Shown piece by piece: positions 36,401-46,200 of a stretch of 64,000 nucleotides of DNA. Position numbers and translations under genes: made by a program. The DNA is from Mytilisepta virgata. Taxonomy: Eukaryota > Mollusca > Bivalvia > Mytilida > Mytilidae. The notes under the pieces were generated by a model, which had not been told where the DNA came from, ran no database searches, and was given only the letters and a program-made list of their open reading frames with translations. Location of the stretch: positions 22,584,150 to 22,648,149 of the forward strand of contig CM051514.1 in the NCBI GenBank assembly GCA_028015205.1, in the 5' to 3' direction. Numbering within the stretch: position 1 is the stretch's first letter; every line of letters begins with the position of its first letter.

Positions 36401-36884
36401 GTACAAAGCAGGGTTCATATCAACATGTTCTCTCGTCCTGATATGCACGTAATAATTGCCACTGGACGTTAAACAATAACCCGTACATCCATCGCTTTGA
36501 GGGTACGGTGTTGACTTAGAACCCTTGATTTTGAAGTATGGTTCGTATAATGATTACCTTGGAAATATCTTCTGCATTTATATATACATCGCTCCTACTA
36601 TACAAAACAGGATTGAAACTATCAGGTCTGTCACTATACAATTCACATTTCTGTTCCGACGTAAGATATCCTAAAGACTTACATTGCGAAACCTGCAAAC
36701 ATGTTTGTATACATGGAAATATCGATTTGGATGGAAATTTCCACAGGGTGTCACCGTAAAAACGAACATTTTTCCAAACATTTGGAACTTCAACACTTGC
36801 TCTGGGTGATAGTTGTGTAATTCCATAATCTGTCTTTTGCAGGGTGTAATATATTACGAAATGAAATACCACGACCAGCTTCAT
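33500..36884 (-). CDS. Small secreted PAN/apple-like plus EGF-like tail protein (paralogue A)
   Basis: Exon 1 spans 36884-36558 (109 codons, donor TCCAAG|GTAAT). Exon 2 spans 33601-33500 (33 codons plus stop, acceptor CTCGCAG|GAT), together 142 residues, phase 0. A hydrophobic leader covers about residues 1-16. The PAN-like module has cysteines 58, 62, 68 and 80 with C-x3-C-x5-C-x11-C. Sequence around KSIFPCIQTC and KCELYSDRPD is very close to paralogue D (RSIFPCVQMC, KCELYSDKPG), so A and D are probably the closest pair. The tail starts DFAVICGYDACTYNEVC and has C-x4-C-x5-C-x9-C. The 3-kb intron holds an A/T pentanucleotide microsatellite, a 1.5-kb tandem-core element and a SINE. An AATAAA lies about 130 bp past the stop. 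Function unknown; likely secreted. Confidence 0.75.
33746..33893. repeat. (AATAA)n / (TATAA)n microsatellite
   Basis: Several AAATA units are followed by about 25 tandem copies of a five-base ATAAT-type unit with one slip near 33840. It lies inside the intron of paralogue A. Confidence 0.95.
34009..35502 (+). mobile_element. Tandem-core element ending in CCCCCCGC hairpin, copy 1
   Basis: It starts AATGAAACGCAGCAATCGGA and has tandem units of about 124 bp (landmark ATGCCCACTAAGAATATATA at 34671 and 34795). A unique region follows, then an ACGTACGTACGGACGG microsatellite and the terminal hairpin CCCCCCGCTTTCGCTAAGCG with GGGGGG. It is almost identical to 37686-38908 over shared parts, with different flanks, so these are two insertions. 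It sits in the intron of paralogue A. Confidence 0.8.
36148..36479 (+). mobile_element. SINE family 2
   Basis: The tRNA-like head GGTATCGTGGTAGCGTCCTC GCC.. is followed by a body with AGCACTAAGCATG and TGTCCTGGTGGGTGATATG. The tail is CACTGGACGTTAAACAATAA. It shares body and tail with 41521-41858 and 47891-48080. It lies in the intron of paralogue A. Confidence 0.7.
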
Positions 36885-37685
36885 GTTTTCTTATAAGTAA
36901 AGTTCTGCTGGACAATTCGAGGAAATAGCCTACAATTCCAAAAGTTTCTCAACTGCTTATATGAACCAGAAATTCAGCGTCTGTAAACGCACCAATTTGT
37001 TCTTCTCTTCTCTACCGAAATACCATCAAAATATATAAATAATTTGCAAATGGATAATATACTATATCAAAAATTTAGATTAAAATATTCGATCGATTAT
37101 ATTGAATATAAGGCTTTTATGTTTTAAAAAGCATTCTTTGTCCAAAATAATATAGTATTTATTTAGATAAAATGTATTTCCGGTTAAATAGATTGTATCT
37201 AAGGGAGCCCTGAATTATCAATATATAAATGGTTTTAATTTTATGTTACTGCTAATCGTTATATTTAGCGGACATCAAGCAATTATTGTAAAATGGTTTG
37301 AATTGATATATATGTGTGTTCTTGGTGTTTAAAATTTTATGTTTTAAATTTAAGAAAATTTACATTTCCTGACAAATACTGAATATACAATTCAAAAATT
37401 ATTTACCAAGTAAAAATACGACAATAAATTAATAAGTTCAACAAATGAAAAATTTGAAAAAAATTTCTAAAATCACTCAAAAATGGGGTATTCAGAATAA
37501 GCGTGCAAAATTTCAGAAGTTCGGAGTTCATGGTGTTGGGAGTTTCGGATTACAAAAAGAGGTACCATATTCTGTGGCTGACAGACAGACAGACAGACGG
37601 ACGGAGTGACATGACTCTTAGACCTGTTTCCGTCGTCGGCATCGCAGTTAGTAATACATATTATGGTATCATTAAATTATGTTGA

Positions 37686-38908
37686 AATGAAACGCAGCAA
37701 TCGGAGATTGCACATCCCCCCGCTCCCAGCAAAGTCGGAATGCACAAAGTCTGAACCCCTCATAATTTCAAATAGCATAAATAGAGAAAAAGTTTGACAC
37801 TGATCTTTGGATATCAAGAAACAACACAGAAATATGAAATTGGACTTCTACTGCTCGGACAAAGTCGAATGCAAAAGTTTTAAGATGGATAAAATTGAAA
37901 TGGCCTACATCAAATGAATGTAAGTCTTAACTTGTCATGCCCACTAAGAATATATATGGTTTAGGGGTGGGGATCTCAACTGTTTTTGAGATAACTTGTA
38001 ATTTTGTAAATGAGGGGGGTGGGGCCGACTCCCCGGGGATGACCATTCAACTGGTCTTGTCATGCCCACTAAGAATATATATGGTTTAGGGGTGGGGATC
38101 TCAACTGTTTTAGAGATAACTTGTAATTTTCTAAATTAGGGGGGTGGGGCCGACCCCCGGGGATGACCATTAAACTTGTCTTGTCATGCCCACTAAGAAT
38201 ATATATGGTTTAGGGGTGGGGATCTTAACTGTTTTTGAGATATCTTGTAATTTTCCAAATGAGGGGGGTGGGGCTGACCCCCGGGGGTGACCATGTAACT
38301 CGTCTTTAAATGTGGAATAAAAATATATATGGTTAAGGGGTGGGGATATGAACTGATCTTACCATATTTTGAGATTTTACATATTAGGGTGTAGCCCCAC
38401 CCCCCGGGCAAAAATCAAAATTCCGAAACCTTTGGCACAGACAACTCTTCAAGTGTTACTAGTGTACATAATTTCATGTTTCTATCTTCTACGGTGTAGG
38501 AGGAGTTCTTGGACAATCGTTTTTAGACATTTTTTAACTCCTTAGGGCATTGCCCCTAGGGGCGGGACCAAAATTTTGATACCCTCTTTCAACTTGGGAA
38601 AGGCAATATAAGTAGTGACATAAGTTCCAATATCCTAGCTTTAACACTTTTTGAGATATCTCCATTTATTGGATATCGCGAAATTCGTTTTTCGCTCATA
38701 ATTTGGTCCCAAGGGGTCGAATTCCAATTTTAAGGGGTCTATTCCCTAGTGGGTCATATACTCTTCCATGATGCCAAATTTCAAGTTTCTATCTTTTACC
38801 GTTTCAGAGATATGCCTTGCCACTACAGACGTACGTACGTACATACGTATGTACGTACGGACGGACTGTATTACATGATCCCCCCGCTTTCGCTAAGCGG
38901 GGGGATAA
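37686..38908 (+). mobile_element. Tandem-core element ending in CCCCCCGC hairpin, copy 2
   Basis: Near-identical to copy 1 at both ends and through the unique 3' part. The core shows units at 37937, 38062 and 38186 and lacks about 380 bp present in copy 1. The microsatellite differs (ACGTACGTACATACGTATGT). Just before it (37577-37610) is a GACAGACAGACGGACGG tract, probably the end of another element of this type. It lies about 0.8 kb upstream of the start of paralogue A. Confidence 0.8.
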
Positions 38909-39164
38909 AAACATAATACAAACGTCTAAATCTTGATCTTTTCATTGTACAAATGAGTTTACCCGATGAAGATTGAACCAGCATTTCCAAAGAGTTTGTT
39001 CTCCAAAGATTGTTATCAAAGATCAGTTTCTGACGAAATCAATTCCGACATATAAGTGCACTCAATTCGGACCTGAATTCCTAATTTCTCGAACCTTTTC
39101 AAGCTCAGTTACTAGTATTTCGATAATTACACGAAATTGATACTATAAATTTACTGTTACCAAA

Positions 39165-39392
39165 ATAACAATCCAGAGATACTAATATTAAATTTATACT
39201 ATGCTATATACGACGCATTTCAAGGAGTTACTTCTCATCAGCAGCATTAAAACCGAATCATTTGGAAGACCAAAACCCAAACTTATTTTAAACAAGAAGT
39301 ACTCATAACCAAAAGTACCGAAATAGGAAGCCAAATTTCAGCTAAGGAGATCTACCATGTACAATACAAGGAATGAACCCTTAGTATTTCTA
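39165..39392 (-). repeat. Partial copy of the TTAAGGATTGACCG MITE
   Basis: Inverted match to the interior of 59201-59585: AAGGAGTTACTTCTCATCAG, AAGCCAAATTTCAGCTAAGG and ATACAAGGAATGAACCC. Its terminal repeats are missing. Confidence 0.65.
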
Positions 39393-39479
39393 TCATTTTT
39401 GAATTTTGCTAAATACTGTTAATTTCTGTAACAAATCAATGAATAATCGTATCAGACAAGTTAAAATTTTGTGAAAACT

Positions 39480-39640
39480 AAGGAGTATCTCCATCGTACA
39501 TAGACGGTTTGGGAAAAGCATTTGACTTTGCTCTTGAACGTTTATGGATTATTGTTTTGGTTTTCAACATTTTTTAGGCCTCAGAGTACCACTGACGAGT
39601 CGTAACTCGATAAAATGTGCACATAAAAATTGGTATCGCA
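39480..39640 (+). repeat. Dispersed repeat with hammerhead-like 3' end
   Basis: It contains TACCACTGACGAGTCGTAAC, then TCGATAAAATGTGCAC and ATTGGTATCG. The CUGACGA box keeps all fixed positions of the hammerhead core, and GTCG/CGAT can pair. The GAAA box is AAAA and the 3' strand of stem III is deleted. Confidence 0.5.
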
Positions 39641-39649
39641 GATATTATT

Positions 39650-41500
39650 TCATATCAGTTAAATACAAGATTAGATCAAGATACACATGTAGTAAGTATT
39701 ATTGTAGATCTGCCTCACTGACCGTATATTTCTGCTTACCTCTTTAGAAACTTATTTTACTGTTTGTGTTAATTTTATTTAACTTTTTTTCTTTCATTTT
39801 TATTTTGTCCTTTCAAATCTAATTTCGACAATATTTAACTAGGCTTTTTACTTGATGTTTATCATTAAGTCAAGGATAAACATTAAATTAAAACACAAAA
39901 AGGAGCTGAGGCTATATGTTTAGCATTGATTAGCAGTTGACTATTGAAAGATACTTACCTCCACAAAGTATGTTTAAAATTTTAACAAGATATATTGAGC
40001 CCATTGAAGTCGACACGTTTTTAAACTGATCCGAAAATTGCTAATTTTTGTGATTTTCCGTGCATATATGATTTTTTTTATGGACAAGGCGACTTACCTC
40101 CAGATCAACATCTGACTTTCATAAGGTAACAGTTTAGGGGCCTAAGGCAATGTCAGTCTAGTCAGTCTTGTACCAGTCCTTTTAGCAACTTTTGACTCTG
40201 ATCACATATAAAAAGAACTTGGCAATATTTTGTAAACATTTTTCATCATTTCAGTAAGTATGATTCGAGTTTTTTTTAGAATAATTATGAATATTTACAC
40301 CATGTACACTGGAAACAAAATAAGAAATTTTTTTTCAAGTATTTATTAATAAAGTTTCATTTTTTTAAGTATAAAGGCTAATTTAACATCAATAAATTTT
40401 AATTAAAATGCTAATTAATGACCAGATATTCTTCATATTATCATGTTCTGAATTATAGAAGTTAATTTTTTCATTAATTTTACTTCATAATCATAATTTT
40501 TAATATGTGAATAGCAGTTATTTAAAAAAACAAGCCATTTGACGTAAAAACTATAAATGCATGTTTCATTATTTATTTTAGGATTGCATCTTGTTATTAC
40601 CAGATTACTTGATTGTTTTGATGTTAGTTTATGTTTTATATATTAGGTCAAAAGCTCTTCAGAGATTGTGTTTGTGTATTTTATCTATGCGCAATGAAAA
40701 TAAAATTTTATTATCTAAGTCTCTATTAGGCAATTCTAATACAATGTACAACTAAGAAGTTTTTTTTTAATGCTTTAATGTATTCTTATGGCGGTAATGT
40801 TGGTATACGGTACCGTTGAAAAAGGTCTTAAAAGCAAACTTCTTGGCTCATTTATATTTGGGGCTTGCTTACATTTGCTTAACAACATCATGTATGTTGC
40901 TGCATGTCCAGAGAAAATACCCCAATCTTTCAATTGTCTTATATCTAAGTCTAGTTGAATTTTACAGATTGTGCTGAAAATTAAAGAAAACCTCCAAAAA
41001 AGATAAATAATTTTGTTGAGATCGGTTTCATTCTTTATTTATTTTGTGCTTGTCTGTTGCTCATTGTTGAAGTCCAAGAAAGCTAAGTATAAAAATCTGA
41101 TCAATCTGACTGGATGTTTTAACATTTGCATCCACCATTATTCCTACATTCACATTGGTTTGATTATTAAATAGATATTGAAGGTATCTTTAATTGATAT
41201 ATGTACATGTATTACCTTGTCATCTGGATATCCAACACTTCTACCATATGTTCAGTAGCGAAAATGAACAGTGAGATGCTACAGAATAAGACTTGGGGCC
41301 TCTAAATTTTGTAAATTTTTGCCTCAAATACTCCAATTACCATAAGAACCACAGTAAGAAAGATGAGTTCGATGTGTGTGTGTGTGCATGTAGAGGGCTA
41401 TTATAGTTCTACCACTAATACAGACTATTTGACAAGCCATAAATATGCACACATGACAAAAATCTTTCATTGATGCTTTCTATCAACATTTAGTCATATG
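39650..41500. other. Intergenic DNA; possible LINE 3' tail at 40620-40722
   Basis: Mostly AT-rich DNA without recognised exons. At 40650-40722 TTTATCTATGCGCAATGAAA followed by ATAAAATTTTATTATC looks like the 3' tail of a plus-strand non-LTR element, but no coding part is attached. Confidence 0.35.
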
Positions 41501-41520
41501 ATTTGGTGGATGGATGGATG

Positions 41521-41858
41521 AATTGTTGTTTAACGTCCAATGGCAGCCAGGTGCATATCAGGATGAGAACATGTTGAAATGATAATGAATATGATCCCTG
41601 CTTTGTACTAGACCGACACGCTGAGTCGGATTTTTAATGTGCTTGCTCACGAGATAACTGTCCGCAGGAGGACATATCACCCCACTCGGACACATTATAC
41701 TGACTCTGAGCCGACCAGTAGATCTTTGCTCTTACTCCTAGATGCCGCGTGCTTGGCAGAGAAGCAGTAAATACCAATTTAAATGTCTTTGGTTTGATCG
41801 AACCCACAACTTCCGCACTCAAGGCGAGCACGCTACCACGAGACCACCATGGCGGTTC
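41521..41858 (-). mobile_element. SINE family 2
   Basis: On the minus strand it begins GAACCGCCATGGTGGTCTCG with TGGTAGCGTGCTCGCC (box A-like). Box B-like GTGGGTTCGATC follows, then the body, and it ends in TTGGACGTTAAACAACAATT. It lies 3' of CNOT9. Confidence 0.75.
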
Positions 41859-42363
41859 ATATGATTTGAAAGGAAGAAGTTAATAGACAGAATCTGAAAA
41901 AAACCCTCAAATTACTGAAATATCTTTATTTCAATGAAATCTCAAATATCACTTAAATAAATATACATTTGTAAAAATATATGTTTGCATGAGATACATT
42001 TTAGAAACAGTATCTGTTTTCTAGTTACTTGGCCATTTCTCCAGTGAAAAATAATACTTATAATTTTGACTGGCATACAATTCAATATGTAATGAATTTT
42101 TAATAGATCTAACATATAAAACCATTTTCTTACACTTAGCACTTTTTATGCAACATATTTTTTTAAAAAAGCACTTTAGCTGGAATATGCTTATTAGATC
42201 AATGTTTCGAAATGCCATACAATTAAAGAATGGCAAGGTTTACCAACACATTCGATATTTTTGACCCATAAACAGAGATAAGATGTTTTGATTAAAGCTC
42301 AAAAATTTTCTTCAGTTTTGATATGTATATTTTCAAACATGCCACAAAAAGCATGGGACTTGT

Positions 42364-42642
42364 TTAAGGTATCCGAACCATAATAGATCATGATAGAAAA
42401 TTTAATCTCTTTTTGACCGTGAATGGCTGAACCAAACAATTTAAAGCTGGAATTTTGTATATATATTTTCCTCAAGTTGAAACACACTGTGTTGCTTATA
42501 TGCAGAGTCTGTAAAAATAAGTTAGTTATATTGGCATTTCCGAAGTTTGCCAATACTTACCGAGGTCATTTCAATTGCGTTGTATGGAACATCCAGGAAC
42601 CTTTGAATAATCACGTGGTCATTTATGGTCCGGATACCTTAA
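42364..42642. mobile_element. MITE-like element, TIR TTAAGGTATCCGAACCATAA
   Basis: TTAAGGTATCCGAACCATAA at the left and TTATGGTCCGGATACCTTAA at the right, about 280 bp. It explains the overlapping 124- and 84-codon frames here. It may lie in the CNOT9 3' UTR or just beyond it. Confidence 0.8.
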
Positions 42643-42833
42643 GGACATTATTCATCAAATATACCTTTCTAACACAGATTTTAAAATATGAAAGATACCA
42701 ATGCAAGAACTATAAAATTTTAAACCGAATGGATTTATGGAGTTTATATCAATACATTAACAGCCACAAAACTAAATATGTCAGAAGGACCACGTAGTAC
42801 AGTCTAAATTGCTACATAAATTTGAAAAATGCA

Positions 42834-42965
42834 GGGACCCATTTCACAAAAATTTGTACCACTAAGATCTAGACTGGTTCCATGATGTCAATGAAACAAA
42901 GAAATTGAAAACCAGAAATCAGATCACAATTACGATTTTGTACAAATGTTTGTGAAACGGGACCC
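42834..42965. mobile_element. Short MITE-like element, TIR GGGACCCATTTCACAAA
   Basis: GGGACCCATTTCACAAAAAT at the left, inverted as TTTGTGAAACGGGACCC at the right; 132 bp in all. Confidence 0.8.
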
Positions 42966-43221
42966 AGAAAACACCAATGAGAACCTGCAAATAAATTGGA
43001 TGTGGCTTAGCAATAAAACAATATCAACTGAGTTTTTATCTGCACTGTATCTAGCAATTCCTATGTCTCTGTATATTTACAAATACACATTGTACTGTCA
43101 ATTAAGCATCTGAGTTTTACTTCTGTATGAGATCATGATTTTTTTATGAAGAGTCTTTCTTGTGGAAACTGTTGTCCACTGTTTAAATTGCACCTTCACT
43201 GATCCATCCCAACTGGTAATG

Positions 43222-46200
43222 CTATTGAGGATGTAATGGCATGCTCCTGGGGTCTGGTACACCTGGGGCCTCTAGATTCTGTTGTAGTTGCATCAGCCAT
43301 CGTTTTGTAGAATTATCATCCTTGAGGCAGTTGGAGAATGTTGAGTCTTTCAGCTGGTCTGGTAGGCATTGCCTTAATGCTTCCCTAGCCCTGAAAGACA
43401 ATTTTGAAATTCCTTTTATGCAAATCAGCAATGACTATTCTCATTTAAAAAACTTGAAAATTTCCTATCATGTGTGTCAAGAGTTTCTATTGTTAATTTA
43501 AAACTAAACTGTAAATTCTTTCAATGTTTATATTTTTACTTTGTAATTGTATATATATTTGACTCTCGTTTGGAAAAGATTTGTAGAGAAATCTAAAACA
43601 AAAGATGACAGATTGTCAGGAAAAAACAGGAAATAGTTTCTATAATTATTCCAGAGAAACTCAACAGCAACATACAGGATATTGCAGTTATGAGGAATAA
43701 CTTACCTGGGATTATCTGATAATCTGAGATAACATCTAACAACATGTTTCAACAGTCTGGCTGATGGTTCTTTGGACAAATGGAGCACCATTTTACCCTA
43801 TAAGCAGAACACAAACTATACAAGAAAATGTACTTCTTAATACAGCAATAATTAAAAAAAATACTACTAATACCATGCAAAATTGATTGTTGGTTTTGTT
43901 TTAAATTCATTTTTTTTTTGGTGAACTTTCAGATATGATGGTTTCAGTCCAGAAAGAATTCTGTAAAATAAAGTAATTGTTTTAAATTCATTTTTTTTTT
44001 GGTGAACTTTCAGATATGATGGTTTCAGTCCAGAAAGAATTCTGTAAAATAAAGTAATTTTCTTAAAAGTTTTGTTTCATTCACGATTCCTTAAAATAAG
44101 ATAATTCAAAACATGGTGGACGAAGTTACACAATGTTATCACAGTTTCTAATCATCGTAAATAATTTTCATAAAACAAACCCAGAGATTTTCTTTATTTT
44201 TCCATTTGTGGAAAAAAAGAATTGAGATGGAAGGTGAAAACAGCATTCAATTTTTGATGGCCTTAATTAGTAAGATAAACATTAAAACAGAATTTGCATG
44301 ATAACATAATGGGCTTATTAAATCAAGATGCATATTGTAAACATCAAAGAAACTCATACTCTTTGTGAAAGGCTAAATACTTCTGTACAATATACAGTAA
44401 ATTCGGAAATTATCGCGATGTTTTTATTATCGCTAAAAATGAACACGGTTGTAATCGCATTAATTTAAACTTGCATTTTGGAATTTTTTATATGAAAGAA
44501 GCGAGATTTTTCTCAGTATGGCCAAAATTAAAATCACATTTTGGTCTAAAATGACAAAATACGACAATAATAAATGCACGCAATAATTTCTGAATTGACA
44601 GTATATATATTAAACGAAAGATTATGGTTATTGTATCTTCAAGAAAATGACTAAAAGAATGTTTACTCACTAAAATCATGGCAACATGTGAGAAACGTTC
44701 ATATGTCTGACATATATATGAAAGTCCTGTCTCATCTAATAAGATCTTCTGTAGAATAAATGTGGCAACCTGCAATAAGGAAAGTATTATAACAATATAT
44801 ATCTCCTTGCAAGGTTTTCTTCTTGATCTTGTTAACAGGAAGAGAAATCAAAACTGGAGAAGAAAATTTTTTTCATTTCATGAGGCCAAACTCAAGTTTC
44901 AAATAATGAAAATAAAAGTTATCTATCAACAAAGCTTGCAATGATTTTTCTTCAAACAAACATCAAAACTAAACTGAAAAAGAATATACATCATCCACAG
45001 AGAGAGTGCAGGATAATACTTAAGAGAATTCGACAAAATCTTTGTTTCACTTGCCTTCTTGAATTGAACCAAACAGATAAATATATGCAAATATAAATGT
45101 AGGACACGTAGACTGCATATGAAATGTGATCCAACTTTTGCTTTTTGGATTTCTAGATAAGGCCAGGCTAGTAAATAAATCTGTGAAGAATAGGTCAAGC
45201 AGAATATCTATACTTACAGTTTTAGAAAGTTCACTTCCTGATTCCATAATTCTCAAACACAGAGGTATAATTTCTGTTGTTAACAAAAAGTTGATCACTT
45301 CCTGTTCATCTGTCTGCAGAATATAAAACAACAAATTATTGGAAGGACTTTTATCATATACCAATGTATTTAGTACTAGATACAGTCAGTTTGAATATTT
45401 GATGAATACCTTTCTCTTTCCTCAATATTATATCCCTTTATCCAACACGATACAGTTATTTCCCTTGCATTAGTGAAATATGAAGATTTGTTCACCCGGG
45501 GAAAGTCGTGTTTCCCGAGGGCTTGCCCGAGTGAAACATGAATTTTCAAGGGTGAACAAATCTTCATATTTCACTAATGCAAGGGAAATTAATGATTTAT
45601 TCCACTATTCCTAGTGTATTTCGAATAACTGGGATATGATGGTGAAACACGAATCTGAGAGGGAAACACGATGTTTTGTTCAATATCATGTGGTAGAGTC
45701 TCAACCAATGAAATACGTACATAGCTATGAATTAATATATATAGTGGAATATTATGACATATCCTTTACTGAATGATTATCTGTTATTGTACACTTCATT
45801 CTGAATTATTCATATAAATCTGCTTGGAATGATAGGGCATGCTGTAAAGATTATACCATGTACATATATTATCCTTTCGCTCTATATATATGTACCATAA
45901 TTACTCTAAAATATTTTGAGGCCAAATTTGAAAATCAAGGTAAAGTTATATAAATGTTTGAGAAATGAAAAAGGAGAGAAAAATTTACTCACTTGTAAGG
46001 TTTAATTCATATTTAATTTTTGAAAGTGTAAAAACATTAGAGTCTTTTAAAAATTGCCTTTCTGGCAAAATCTGAAGAGTTATGAAAAGTAAGAGTAATT
46101 ACAGTACAATCAACTCTCGTTATCTCGAAGTCGTTCGGACCGCAAAAATTTGTTCAAGATAGACGAAATTCAACTTAACAGGAGCTGCTCAAGTGCATTG

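Noticed and set aside
42423..42797. 124-codon plus-strand frame
   Set aside because: It mostly overlaps a MITE with clear inverted ends (42364-42642) and resembles no known protein.
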